Source of the DNA: Streptomyces antioxidans
GTDB taxonomy: Bacteria > Actinomycetota > Actinomycetes > Streptomycetales > Streptomycetaceae
DNA length: 57,392 nucleotides
Reading direction: 5' to 3'
Assembly (NCBI RefSeq): GCF_000968685.2
Contig: NZ_LAKD02000063.1
Coordinates: 1 to 57,392, forward strand
Part shown: in pieces, positions 25,249 to 34,346 of the stretch
Layout: the number at the start of each line of letters is the position of its first letter
How positions within the stretch are numbered: the stretch's first letter is position 1
Program-made: the position numbers and the translations under genes
The notes under the pieces: model-generated
Seen by the model: only the letters and a program-made list of their open reading frames with translations
Databases searched by the model: none
What the model was told of the DNA's origin: nothing

Positions 25249-25971
25249 TTACGCCCGCAGGTTCTTCAGTCGCTTACCCCGCTTGGGCTTGGCCTCCACA
25301 CCGCCGAAGACGGCGAATCCGGTGACGTGGATCACCGGTGCGTCGGGGTCCTGCGCCTCGTACGTCGTGACGTCGAAACCGCCGAGGATGCCCGCGCCGG
25401 AACCGCGCAGCGAGACGTTCTCCGGGACCTTGATCTCCACCCCGCCGAAGGCGGCCACGACATGGATGACGATCTCCCGCTGTTCGAAGACCGCCTCGGT
25501 CAGGTCGATCTCCACGCCGCCGAAGACCGCCAGGGCGTTGGTACGGCGCCTGACCCGCCAGCGGCCCTTGCGCACCGAACCGCCGAAGACCGCCACCAGG
25601 TTCTCCGACGCGGGGAGGGAGCGCGGCCACTCCGACTCCGCGTCGCGCCCGGAAGCGGAAGCGGCGGAGGACGCGGAGGCGGCGCCGCGGATGGGCGCGG
25701 CGGGCAGATCGCGCACCGGGGGCTCCAGCTCGCCGAGGGTCTTGGCGCGATAGACCGCGTCGATCCGCTCGGCGTGCTCCTCCGGCTGGAGCCGCCCCTC
25801 GGCAAGGGCCTCCCGCAGGATGTCCGCGACCCGGTCGCGGTCCGCGTCGGACGCGCGGAGCTCGGCCTCCGCGACGGGCGCGGTCGCCGGGGCCGCCGCG
25901 GCCTCGGGCGCCGGAGCGGGGGCGGAGGCGGGGGCGGATTTGGTCAAGGGCACGGGCTGCTGCTCATCCAC
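25249..25971 (-). CDS. DUF1707 and LiaF-like C-terminal domain protein
   Basis: A 240-residue protein with an Ala/Pro-rich start. A DUF1707 segment follows (about 38-90; LRASDADRDRVADILREAL, RLQPEEHAERIDAVYRAKT). After a linker comes a beta-rich repeat domain (about 125-230) with three related AVFGGV/AAFGGVEI strands, typical of the cell-wall-active antibiotics response (LiaF C-terminal) family. No membrane helix is seen, so membrane linkage would need a partner. It may sense envelope stress. A near-perfect palindrome lies just upstream, at 25987-26006. Confidence 0.85.
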   Translation of the reverse strand: MDEQQPVPLTKSAPASAPAPAPEAAAAPATAPVAEAELRASDADRDRVADILREALAEGRLQPEEHAERIDAVYRAKTLGELEPPVRDLPAAPIRGAASASSAASASGRDAESEWPRSLPASENLVAVFGGSVRKGRWRVRRRTNALAVFGGVEIDLTEAVFEQREIVIHVVAAFGGVEIKVPENVSLRGSGAGILGGFDVTTYEAQDPDAPVIHVTGFAVFGGVEAKPKRGKRLKNLRA

Positions 25972-25986
25972 GGGCTCAGCGTACCC

Positions 25987-26006
25987 AGTCGCGATAGATC
26001 GCGACT
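25987..26006. promoter_or_regulatory. Palindromic operator candidate between DUF1707 gene and fumarase
   Basis: AGTCGCGAT-AG-ATCGCGACT: two 9-bp arms with a 2-bp spacer, 16 bp upstream of the minus-strand start at 25971. The symmetry and TCGCGAT core resemble PadR-type operators known near such genes in Streptomyces. The regulator is not identified. Confidence 0.55.
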
Positions 26007-26130
26007 AGGGTACGATCCCTGATCCTTCCCCCATTACTGAGCCTTACCTCACCGGTCCCGTCCCCCGGCCCCGTTCTACGCTTGTGGACGCGCTGTCGAC
26101 GAAGTCAGCCCAAGCCCTGTCGAGTGAGGA

Positions 26131-27843
26131 ATGGCCGCGATGCCCCCCGTCTCCCGCCCCGCCCACCCCGGTTTCGCCTATTCGGACCTGCTGCCCCTGG
26201 GAGAGGACACCACGCCGTACCGTCTGGTGACCTCCGAGGGCGTGAGCACCTTCGAGGCCGATGGGCGCACCTTCCTGAAGGTCGAGCCGGAGGCGCTGCG
26301 CAAGCTCGCGGCCGAGGCGATGCACGACATCTCGCACTATCTGCGCCCCGCCCACCTCGCCCAGCTGCGCCGCATCCTCGACGACCCGGAGGCCAGCGCC
26401 AACGACCGCTTCGTCGCACTTGACCTGCTGAAGAACGCCAACATCGCGGCGGCCGGGGTGCTCCCGATGTGCCAGGACACCGGCACGGCGATCGTCATGG
26501 GCAAGCGCGGGCAGAACGTGCTCACGCAGGGGGGCGACGAGGAGGCCCTTTCGCGCGGCGTCTACGACGCGTACACCAAGCTCAACCTGCGGTACTCCCA
26601 GATGGCCCCGCTGACCATGTGGGAGGAGAAGAACACCGGCTCCAACCTGCCCGCGCAGATCGAGCTGTACGCGACCGACGGCGGCGCGTACAAGTTCCTC
26701 TTCATGGCCAAGGGCGGCGGCTCGGCCAACAAGTCCTTCCTCTACCAGGAGACGAAGGCGGTGCTGAACGAGGCGTCGATGATGACGTTCCTGGAGCAGA
26801 AGATCCGCTCGCTGGGCACGGCCGCCTGCCCGCCGTACCACCTGGCGATCGTGGTCGGCGGCACCAGCGCCGAGTACGCGCTGAAGACCGCGAAGTACGC
26901 GTCCGCGCACTACCTGGACGAGCTGCCGACCGAGGGCTCGCCGACCGGGCACGGCTTCCGCGACAAGGAGCTGGAGGAGAAGGTCTTCGAGCTGACGCAG
27001 AAGATCGGGATCGGCGCGCAGTTCGGCGGCAAGTACTTCTGCCATGACGTGCGGGTCGTACGGCTGCCGCGGCACGGTGCCTCCTGCCCGGTCGCGATCG
27101 CGGTCTCGTGCTCCGCCGACCGCCAGGCGCTCGCCAAGATCACGGCGGAGGGCGTCTTCCTGGAGCGGCTGGAGACCGACCCGGCGCGCTTCCTGCCGGA
27201 GACGACGGACGAGGAGCTGGTCGAGGGCGCGGGCCCGGACCTGGACGCGGTCGCCATCGACCTGGACCGGCCGATGGACGAGGTGCTGGCCGAGCTGACC
27301 AAGCACCCGGTCAAGACCCGGCTCTCGCTGACCGGCACGCTGGTGGTGGCCAGGGACATCGCCCACGCGAAGATCAAGGAGCGGCTGGACGCGGGCGAGG
27401 AGATGCCCGAGTACCTGAAGGACCACCCGGTCTACTACGCGGGCCCGGCCAAGACCCCCGAGGGCTATGCCTCGGGCTCCTTCGGGCCCACGACGGCGGG
27501 CCGGATGGACGCGTACGTCGAGCAGTTCCAGGCGGCGGGCGGCTCGAAGGTCATGCTGGCCAAGGGCAACCGCTCGAAGCAGGTCACCGACGCGTGTGCC
27601 GCGCACGGCGGCTTCTACCTGGGCTCGATCGGCGGTCCGGCGGCCCGGCTGGCCCAGGACTGCATCAAGAAGGTCGAGGTCCTCGAGTACGAGGAGCTGG
27701 GCATGGAGGCGGTCTGGAGGATCGAGGTCGAGGACTTCCCGGCGTTCATCGTGGTGGACGACAAGGGGAACGACTTCTTCCAGGACCCGGCGCCCCAGCC
27801 GACGTTCACCAGCATTCCGGTGCGGGGGCCGGGGCAGGAGTAA
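26131..27843 (+). CDS. Class I fumarate hydratase
   Basis: A 570-residue class I (4Fe-4S) fumarase, converting fumarate and malate in the TCA cycle. N-terminal alpha and C-terminal beta domains are fused in one chain. Cysteines that could ligate the cluster occur in VLPMCQDTGTAIV, TAACPPYHL and SCPVAIAVSCSADR. TTAGRMDAYV and the LAKGNRSKQV stretch belong to the C-terminal domain. The ATG at 26131 has GAGTGAGG very close by; an ATG at 26140 is better spaced and equally possible. A class II fumarase is encoded at 32826-34244. Confidence 0.94.
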   Translation: MAAMPPVSRPAHPGFAYSDLLPLGEDTTPYRLVTSEGVSTFEADGRTFLKVEPEALRKLAAEAMHDISHYLRPAHLAQLRRILDDPEASANDRFVALDLLKNANIAAAGVLPMCQDTGTAIVMGKRGQNVLTQGGDEEALSRGVYDAYTKLNLRYSQMAPLTMWEEKNTGSNLPAQIELYATDGGAYKFLFMAKGGGSANKSFLYQETKAVLNEASMMTFLEQKIRSLGTAACPPYHLAIVVGGTSAEYALKTAKYASAHYLDELPTEGSPTGHGFRDKELEEKVFELTQKIGIGAQFGGKYFCHDVRVVRLPRHGASCPVAIAVSCSADRQALAKITAEGVFLERLETDPARFLPETTDEELVEGAGPDLDAVAIDLDRPMDEVLAELTKHPVKTRLSLTGTLVVARDIAHAKIKERLDAGEEMPEYLKDHPVYYAGPAKTPEGYASGSFGPTTAGRMDAYVEQFQAAGGSKVMLAKGNRSKQVTDACAAHGGFYLGSIGGPAARLAQDCIKKVEVLEYEELGMEAVWRIEVEDFPAFIVVDDKGNDFFQDPAPQPTFTSIPVRGPGQE

Positions 27844-27899
27844 CGCGTCCGTGGCGGCGGGGGTGAATGCGCCCCCGCCGCCCTTACCCGTCCCATCCC

Positions 27900-28190
27900 C
27901 AGGGGCTCCGCCCCTTGGACCCCACCGGGGGGACTCCCGGCTCCCGAGCCCCTGCCGGGGAGCTCCCAGCCCCGCCAGGGGGCGCCCGGCCGCGCCAAGG
28001 GGTGCCCGACCCCACCGGGGGGCTCCCGACCCTCACCAGGGAGGCACCCGACCCCAACAGGGACTCCCGGCACCGCCAGTAGCACCCAACCGCATTGGGA
28101 AGGCGCCCGACCCCGCCAGGGGACCTCGCCCCCAACAGGGACTCCCGACCCCACCAGTCAGGCGCCCGGCACCGCCAAGGGCGCCCGGGC
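27900..28190. repeat. Degenerate ~20-bp repeat cluster with hairpin-forming units
   Basis: Roughly a dozen imperfect copies of a unit like CCCGACCCCACCAGGGGGC, each able to fold into a small CCCC/GGGG stem, run from just past the class I fumarase. The block begins with GGGGCTCCGCCCC, a sequence commonly seen in streptomycete intergenic repeats. No reading frame with protein character exists between 27844 and 28307. The rest of this gap, near 28200-28307, is non-coding without notable features. Confidence 0.75.
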
Positions 28191-28307
28191 CCTGGATCCC
28201 CGTCCCCAGAGCGGGACAGGGGGCGTCCGCACAGGCGTAGACGGTTGGGAGGGGCCGTTGGGCGGGCCGTGCGAGGGGTGCGTGCCGTTCCGTGGCCGTG
28301 CGTGCGG

Positions 28308-29414
28308 TCAGCCCCTCAGTGCCGCCTCGAAGGCGCCGGGGCGCTGGGTGATGCCGCTGCAGCGGGTGTTGGGGACGACGTTCGCGTTCGGCTCGGGGGC
28401 CGCGGCACCGGTCGCGGGGGCGTCCGGGGCAGCGGACTGGGTGGCGGACTGGGTCATCTCCGGGGTGCACGACTGGTCCCGTTCGGCGGACCACATCGAC
28501 AGCCGCCCGATCCCCTTCTCCGCGGCGAACCGCGCCAGACCGGACGCGTCCTCCAGCGTGAAGGTCTCGCCCGTGACGTCGTTGACCCCGATCATCGGCG
28601 TCACGGTGAGGATCTTCCAGGCGGCGGCGTCGGACATGCCGAACACCTCGCGGATCCGGGCCTGGGCGGCGGTGGCCGCCTGGACGGCGTAGTCACCCAT
28701 GTCACCGGTGTGGTCGCCGCTGTAGTTCATCGCCATGATGTTGACGCCCGAGAGGATGGCCCCCTCCTGCTTGGCGGCCCGCAACTGGGCGATGCCCTCC
28801 GGGGTCAGCCCGTCCGGCATGGCGGGCAGGGTGAAGGAGATGTTCAGCCCCTCGTGGGTGCGCTGGAGGAGCGCGAGCGCCTGGGCGCGGCGGGTGGCCG
28901 CCTCGGCGTCGGCGAGCGTCTCGCCCTCGAGGTCGAAGTCGATCCGCTTGGCCTGGTAACGCTCGATCACCTCGGCGTAGGCGGAGGCGAGTTCGGGGAC
29001 GTCGGCGCAGACCGTCGCGAGCTCGGTGGCCTCGGCGCCGCCGAAGGAGATCCGTACGTCGCCGCCCGCCCGGCGGACGCCCTCGATCCGGGCCTCCGGC
29101 CCCTCGTCCTCCAGCGAGGTGCCGCCGTCCCACACCGGGGTGCAGCCGTCGCCCGCGACGACGAAGCCCAGCGAGAACTCCTTGACCCCGCGCGCCGCCG
29201 CGGCGGCCATGTCGTACCCCGGGTCCGACCAGGCGTTGACGTACGGCACGAACTCGGCGGGCGGGCGCGCCGCGGGGGGCTGGGACGCCCGGGGCTGTGA
29301 GGGCGCGGCGTGCGGCTCGGGCGACTGCTTCTGGTGTCCCGCCCATACGGCGATGGTGGCGCAGACCACCGCGCCGGCCACGGCGATTCCGCTCATGCGG
29401 GGGCTGGCCCTCAT
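28308..29414 (-). CDS. Exported GH18-like (chitinase-family) protein
   Basis: A 368-residue protein with a signal anchor (residues about 8-26) and a Pro/Ala-rich linker. A GH18-type barrel follows from about residue 54. The catalytic DxDxE is present as Asp159-Phe-Asp161-Leu-Glu163 (RIDFDLEGE), and the preceding SxGG is RISFGGAE. Family members hydrolyse beta-1,4-GlcNAc polymers; this branch resembles bacterial proteins of unproven substrate. The ATG is preceded by AAGGAGGAG. It is divergent from the polysaccharide synthesis genes at 29581-32747, so it might act on their product. That is inference. Confidence 0.85.
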   Translation of the reverse strand: MRASPRMSGIAVAGAVVCATIAVWAGHQKQSPEPHAAPSQPRASQPPAARPPAEFVPYVNAWSDPGYDMAAAAARGVKEFSLGFVVAGDGCTPVWDGGTSLEDEGPEARIEGVRRAGGDVRISFGGAEATELATVCADVPELASAYAEVIERYQAKRIDFDLEGETLADAEAATRRAQALALLQRTHEGLNISFTLPAMPDGLTPEGIAQLRAAKQEGAILSGVNIMAMNYSGDHTGDMGDYAVQAATAAQARIREVFGMSDAAAWKILTVTPMIGVNDVTGETFTLEDASGLARFAAEKGIGRLSMWSAERDQSCTPEMTQSATQSAAPDAPATGAAAPEPNANVVPNTRCSGITQRPGAFEAALRG

Positions 29415-29533
29415 GGCTCTGGCTCCTCCTTGTGGTCCGGTACGAGGCGCCGGGGGCCGGTGCCGCCCGTGCCGCTCTCCCGCCAAACCTCGCATACCCG
29501 GTGAAGCCTATTGAACTATGACACACCGCCCGT

Positions 29534-29561
29534 TTGACTTATATATCGCATGTCGTATTTT
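29534..29561 (+). promoter_or_regulatory. Sigma-70-type promoter for the polysaccharide gene pair
   Basis: TTGACT (29534-29539) and TATTTT (29556-29561), spaced by 16 bp in AT-rich DNA and placed 20 bp before the ATG at 29581. The spacing and position fit a housekeeping-type promoter. Confidence 0.5.
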
Positions 29562-29580
29562 CTGCATTAACCTCATCCGT

Positions 29581-30456
29581 ATGGATCCTCAGTCAGATGT
29601 GGCCGAGCGCGCGCCTTCGCGTCCCCTCCGCGCTGACGTGGCCCCCAAGGGGCCCATGTCCGTGGCCCGCAAGGGGCCCGTGTTCGTGGACCTCTCCGGG
29701 CGCCGCGGCCGACTGGTACGACATGTGGGCGTCCTCGCGGGAACCGCCTGCCTCGGCTATTCGGCGGTCCTGGGGCTGGGCTACGCGGGCGGCACGCCGT
29801 TCGCGCCGCAGACGCTGATCCCGGGGCATCCCGTCTCCGCCGAGGCGTTCGGCCCGGCGACCAAGCGCACCCCCGAGGGGCGTTCGGGGCCCGCCGAGCC
29901 GCGGGAGCCGCGTCACGCCCACGCGTACGGCTACGACGACGAGGACGCCCCGACCCACCGTCAGCAGGGGCGCGAGCGGCGCGCCTCGGGGCGCCCGGAG
30001 CACCGGAACGCCCGTGGACCCATCGCCCTGCCCCCCGTCACCACCCGGCCACGGCCCGCGCCGCCGCGGGCCGACCCGCCCAAGGCCGCCCGTGTGGCCG
30101 CGCGGCACTCCCCCGCCCAGCACCGCGCCGACGGCCGTAAGCCCACCGCGGGGCACCGGCCCGCGGGGCACCACAAGACCGGCCACACGCCGTCACATCC
30201 GGCCGCCCGCCCGGCCGGAAAGCGGCCCGCGGACGCGGCACATCCCCCGTCGAAGCACCGCCCCGCCGGTGCCGAGCCGCCCGCCAAGGGCCCCGCCCGC
30301 CCGCAGGCTCCCGGCCACGCCGCGTCCCCCCAGAAGCCCCAGCCCCAGAAGCCCCCGCAGGCCGATCCGCCCGAACCCCCCGAGGGGCCCGCGGCCGGAG
30401 GCGGCGCCCCGGACGACGGGCCGGGCGACCCCGGGGACGCGGGCGAGGCGTCATGA
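29581..30456 (+). CDS. Proline-rich single-pass membrane protein
   Basis: A 291-residue protein I do not recognise. A basic start (residues 1-48) precedes one hydrophobic helix (about 49-70; GVLAGTACLGYSAVLGLGYAGG). A long Pro/Ala/Lys/His-rich tail, low-complexity and probably disordered and extracytoplasmic, makes up the rest. Its last codons overlap the start of the deacetylase-glycosyltransferase gene (ATGA), so the two are translationally coupled and probably cooperate, for example as a wall-spanning accessory. The in-frame extension to 29518 is rejected because it covers the promoter. Confidence 0.72.
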   Translation: MDPQSDVAERAPSRPLRADVAPKGPMSVARKGPVFVDLSGRRGRLVRHVGVLAGTACLGYSAVLGLGYAGGTPFAPQTLIPGHPVSAEAFGPATKRTPEGRSGPAEPREPRHAHAYGYDDEDAPTHRQQGRERRASGRPEHRNARGPIALPPVTTRPRPAPPRADPPKAARVAARHSPAQHRADGRKPTAGHRPAGHHKTGHTPSHPAARPAGKRPADAAHPPSKHRPAGAEPPAKGPARPQAPGHAASPQKPQPQKPPQADPPEPPEGPAAGGGAPDDGPGDPGDAGEAS

Positions 30457-32747
30457 GCGGCGGCAGACCGCCGAGGCTGCCGCGACCGCGCCGCCGACTC
30501 CCCGCGCCCCGTCACCGTCAGAACGGCGCGCCCCGTACGGTGTTCCGGCTGACCGGCAGCAAACCCAAAGCCACCGGCGAACCCAAGCCCACCGGCAGAC
30601 TCAAGCTCACCCGCAGACTCCGTACCGTCAAGCCGCGCAAGCTCCGCACCCGCACCCGGATGGCGCTCGCCCTCGCCACCCTCCTCGCGCTGGTGTGCAC
30701 CCTGCTGCTGGACGGCTATCTGCACTCCGAGGTCGGCAACGACGCCCGGGTGTACCGCTCACGGGCCTCGCACACCGTCCCCGACCGGCTGCGCAAGGGC
30801 GGCCCGGTGATCACCTTCGACCGCCGGGGAAGGGCCACCGAGCACGCCATCCCGTCCAAGACCATCGCGCTGACCTTCGACGACGGCCCTGACCCGCGCT
30901 GGACCCCGAAGATCCTCGAGGTGCTGCGCCGCCACAAGGTGCGCGGGACCTTCTTCGTGCTGGGCCAGATGGTGATCCGCCATCCGGAACTGGTCCGCCG
31001 GATGCGGGCCGCGGGCCATGAGATCGGGGTGCACACCTTCTCCCATGTCGACCTGTCGTACCAGGACAAGGGGCGCATGGACCGCGAACTCGCCCAGTCC
31101 CAGCTGGCCCTGGCCGGTGCGGCGTCCCTCACCAGCTCGCTCTTCCGGGCGCCGTACGCCTCCGAGGTCCGCGCGCTGGACGACCGCACCTGGCCGGTGC
31201 AGCAGCACATCGGCTCCAAGGGCTACATCAGCGCCTTCGTGGACACCGACAGCGAGGACTGGCAGCGGCCCCCGGTCAAGGAGATCGTCCAGAACGCCAC
31301 CCCCGAGGGCGGGAAGGGCGCGTCGGTGCTCTTCCACGACGCGGGCGGCGACCGCGCCCGCACCGTGCAGGCCCTCTCGCTGTACATCGAGCGGATGCGG
31401 CAGAAGGGCTACTCCTTCACCACGATCACCGGTGCGCTCGGCGCCCGCAGCGCCAACCACCCGGCGCGCACCCTGCCGGTCTGGGAGGGCCGGGCGCTGA
31501 TCTGGGCGGCCGCGGTCAGTCACCGCGCGCTGCCGTTCCTGATGGGGCTGCTGGGCCTGGTGGGTTTCTCGGTGATCGGGCGGCTGCTGCTGATGGTGGT
31601 CCTCGCCTGGTGGCACCGCCGCTCCCGGGAGCGGCACCGCTGGAGCCGGGTACAGGAGGTCACCGATCCGGTGACCGTGATCGTGCCCGCGTACAACGAG
31701 AAGGAGTGCATCGCGGGGACCCTGAGGTCGCTGTCCGCCTCCACCCACCCGATCGAGGTGCTGGTCGTGGACGACGGCTCCACCGACGGCACCGCCGACA
31801 TCGCCGAGGCGCTGGGGCTGCCCAACGTACGGGTGCTGCGCCAGGCCAACGCGGGCAAGCCCGCGGCCCTCAACCGGGGCATCGCCCATGCCCGTCACGA
31901 GCTGATCGTGATGATGGACGGCGACACCGTCTTCGAGCCCACCACCATCCGCGAGCTGGTGCGCCCGTTCGCCGACTCGCGGGTGGGCGCGGTGGCGGGC
32001 AACGCCAAGGTCGGCAACCGGGGGAAGCTGATCGGCGCCTGGCAGCACATCGAGTATGTGATGGGCTTCAACCTCGACCGGCGGATGTACGACCTGCTGC
32101 GCTGCATGCCCACCATCCCCGGCGCGATCGGCGCTTTCCGCCGCCGGGCGCTGCTGGAGGCCGGGGGCATGAGCGCGGACACCCTGGCCGAGGACACCGA
32201 CATCACCATCGCCCTGCACCGGGCCGGCTGGCGAGTGGTCTACCAGGAGCACGCCCGCGCCTGGACCGAGGCGCCCGGCTCCCTCGGCCAGCTGTGGAAG
32301 CAGCGCTACCGCTGGTCCTACGGCACCATGCAGGCGCTGTGGAAGCACCGCCGCTCGCTGGTCGACCGGGGGCCCTCGGGACGGTTCGGACGGGTGGGGA
32401 TGCCGCTGGTGGTGCTCTTCCAGATCCTCACCCCGCTGTGCGCACCGCTGATCGACCTCTTCACCCTCTACGGGGTGATCTTCCTGGACCCGGTGCGCTC
32501 GCTGCTGGCGTGGGCGGCGCTGCTGCTGGTGCAGCTGCTGGGCGCGGCGTACGCGTTCCGGCTGGACCGGGAGAACTACCGGGCACTGGCCGTACTGCCG
32601 TTGCAGCAGATCGCCTACCGCCAGTTGATGTATCTGGTGCTGCTGCACGCCTGCGTCACCGCGGCCACCGGCGCCCTGCTGCCGTGGCAGAAGCTCAAGC
32701 GCACCGGTGAGGTGGACGCCCCGCGGGCGCCCGAGGCCGTACGGTGA
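30453..32747 (+). CDS. Bifunctional polysaccharide deacetylase-glycosyltransferase 2
   Basis: A 764-residue membrane protein that joins two activities. After a basic N-terminus and a helix (about 69-90), a NodB-type deacetylase domain covers about 130-350: motif 1 TFDDGPD, motif 2 HTFSH (zinc histidines), motif 3 FRAPYA. A membrane segment near 365-390 is followed by a GT2 domain (about 410-640): VVDDGSTDGT, MMDGDT, EDTDI and the processive synthase motif QRYRW. Three or four C-terminal helices close it. The arrangement combines PgaB- and PgaC-like functions and recalls Streptomyces MatB, implicated in an extracellular PNAG-like polymer. The product here is unproven. It overlaps the preceding gene by 4 bp. 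Confidence 0.88.
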   Translation: MSGGRPPRLPRPRRRLPAPRHRQNGAPRTVFRLTGSKPKATGEPKPTGRLKLTRRLRTVKPRKLRTRTRMALALATLLALVCTLLLDGYLHSEVGNDARVYRSRASHTVPDRLRKGGPVITFDRRGRATEHAIPSKTIALTFDDGPDPRWTPKILEVLRRHKVRGTFFVLGQMVIRHPELVRRMRAAGHEIGVHTFSHVDLSYQDKGRMDRELAQSQLALAGAASLTSSLFRAPYASEVRALDDRTWPVQQHIGSKGYISAFVDTDSEDWQRPPVKEIVQNATPEGGKGASVLFHDAGGDRARTVQALSLYIERMRQKGYSFTTITGALGARSANHPARTLPVWEGRALIWAAAVSHRALPFLMGLLGLVGFSVIGRLLLMVVLAWWHRRSRERHRWSRVQEVTDPVTVIVPAYNEKECIAGTLRSLSASTHPIEVLVVDDGSTDGTADIAEALGLPNVRVLRQANAGKPAALNRGIAHARHELIVMMDGDTVFEPTTIRELVRPFADSRVGAVAGNAKVGNRGKLIGAWQHIEYVMGFNLDRRMYDLLRCMPTIPGAIGAFRRRALLEAGGMSADTLAEDTDITIALHRAGWRVVYQEHARAWTEAPGSLGQLWKQRYRWSYGTMQALWKHRRSLVDRGPSGRFGRVGMPLVVLFQILTPLCAPLIDLFTLYGVIFLDPVRSLLAWAALLLVQLLGAAYAFRLDRENYRALAVLPLQQIAYRQLMYLVLLHACVTAATGALLPWQKLKRTGEVDAPRAPEAVR

Positions 32748-32825
32748 CCGGGCTCACCCGTTCGGCTCAGCGGGCGCGGGAACACGGCCCGGCGTGAAGA
32801 CGCTGTGCTGGACGGAGGTGTCCCC

Positions 32826-34244
32826 ATGACCGACGAGAGCCACCGCGACGACGGCCCCCGGGAGGGCTACCGCATCGAGCACGACTCGATGGGAGAGGTC
32901 AGGGTGCCCGCGCACGCCAAGTGGCGCGCCCAGACCCAGCGGGCGGTGGAGAACTTCCCCGTCAGCGGGCAGCGCCTGGAGCGGGCGCACATCGAGGCGC
33001 TGGCCCGGATCAAGGGCGCCGCCGCCCTGGTCAACGCCGAGTTGGGCGTGGTGGACGAGGAGGTCGCGGGGGCGATCTCGGAGGCGGCGGCCGAGGTCGC
33101 CGAGGGCCGCTGGGACGACCACTTCCCGGTGGATGTGTTCCAGACCGGCTCCGGCACCTCGTCCAACATGAACACCAATGAGGTGCTGGCCACGCTGGCG
33201 AGCGAGCGCCTGGGCCGCCCGGTGCACCCCAATGACCACGTCAACGCCAGCCAGTCCTCCAATGACGTCTTCCCCTCCTCCATCCACATCGCGGCCACCG
33301 CGGCCGTCACCGCCGATCTGATCCCGGCCCTGGCCCATCTGGCGGAGGCGCTGGAGCGCAAGTCCGCCGAGTTCGCCGAGGTGGTCAAGGCGGGGCGGAC
33401 CCATCTGATGGACGCCACTCCGGTGACCCTCGGCCAGGAGTTCGGCGGCTACGCGGCCCAGGTGCGGTACGGGGCCGAGCGGCTGCGCGCCTCGCTCCCC
33501 CGGCTGGCCGAGCTGCCGCTGGGCGGTACGGCGGTGGGCACCGGGATCAACACCCCGCCCGGGTTCGCCGCCGCCGTCATCGCCGAGCTGGTCCGCACCA
33601 CCGGGCTGCCGCTGGCCGAGGCCCGGAACCACTTCGAGGCGCAGGGCGCGCGGGACGGGCTGGTCGAGACGTCCGGGCAGTTGCGGACCATCGCGGTCGG
33701 CCTCACCAAGATCGCCAACGATCTGCGCTGGATGGCCTCGGGCCCGCGCACCGGGCTCGCCGAGATCGCGCTGCCCGACCTCCAGCCCGGCTCGTCGATC
33801 ATGCCGGGGAAGGTGAACCCGGTGATCCCCGAGGCCGCGCTGATGGTCGCGGCGCAGGTCACCGGCAATGACACCACCGTCGCCACGGCCGGGGCCGCCG
33901 GGAACTTCGAGCTCAATGTGATGCTCCCGGTGATCGCCAAGAATCTGCTGGAGTCGATCCGGCTGCTGACCCAGGTCTCCCGGCTGCTCGCGGACCGCAC
34001 CATCGACGGGATCACCGCCAACGCCGAGCGGGCCCGGGAGTACGCGGAGTCCTCGCCGTCCGTCGTCACCCCGCTGAACCGCTACCTCGGCTACGAGGAG
34101 GCGGCGAAGGTTGCCAAGCGGTCGCTGGCCGAGCGCAGGACCATCCGCGAGGTGGTGCTGGACTCCGGCTATGTGGAGCGCGGACTGCTGACCGTGGACC
34201 AGCTGGACGAGGCCCTGGACGTCCTGCGCATGACACATCCTTAG
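32826..34244 (+). CDS. fumC: Class II fumarate hydratase
   Basis: A 472-residue oxygen-stable fumarase of the aspartase/fumarase superfamily. Visible motifs: TGSGTSSNMNTNEV, NASQSSNDVFP, and the signature SSIMPGKVNP. Length is standard. GGAGG sits 6-10 bp before the ATG at 32826; an upstream in-frame start lacks support. It is the second fumarase here, next to the polysaccharide genes with no coupling to them. Confidence 0.96.
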   Translation: MTDESHRDDGPREGYRIEHDSMGEVRVPAHAKWRAQTQRAVENFPVSGQRLERAHIEALARIKGAAALVNAELGVVDEEVAGAISEAAAEVAEGRWDDHFPVDVFQTGSGTSSNMNTNEVLATLASERLGRPVHPNDHVNASQSSNDVFPSSIHIAATAAVTADLIPALAHLAEALERKSAEFAEVVKAGRTHLMDATPVTLGQEFGGYAAQVRYGAERLRASLPRLAELPLGGTAVGTGINTPPGFAAAVIAELVRTTGLPLAEARNHFEAQGARDGLVETSGQLRTIAVGLTKIANDLRWMASGPRTGLAEIALPDLQPGSSIMPGKVNPVIPEAALMVAAQVTGNDTTVATAGAAGNFELNVMLPVIAKNLLESIRLLTQVSRLLADRTIDGITANAERAREYAESSPSVVTPLNRYLGYEEAAKVAKRSLAERRTIREVVLDSGYVERGLLTVDQLDEALDVLRMTHP

Positions 34245-34346
34245 AGGGCTCGCGGCCTCAGACGGCGCGCCCTCTTAGGCGGGCGTTGGTCCCCAGTTGC
34301 GTCATAGGTCACGGCGCGGCGGCCCGCGCGCACCTAAGATCTGCTC

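Noticed and set aside
26044..27606. Long minus-strand frame opposite class I fumarase
   Set aside because: The fumarase sequence is strong on the plus strand, and the opposite frame has no domain character.
30759..32648. Minus-strand frame of 629 codons opposite the deacetylase-glycosyltransferase
   Set aside because: Rich in Gln/His/Arg/Val without motifs. It mirrors codon bias of the real gene.
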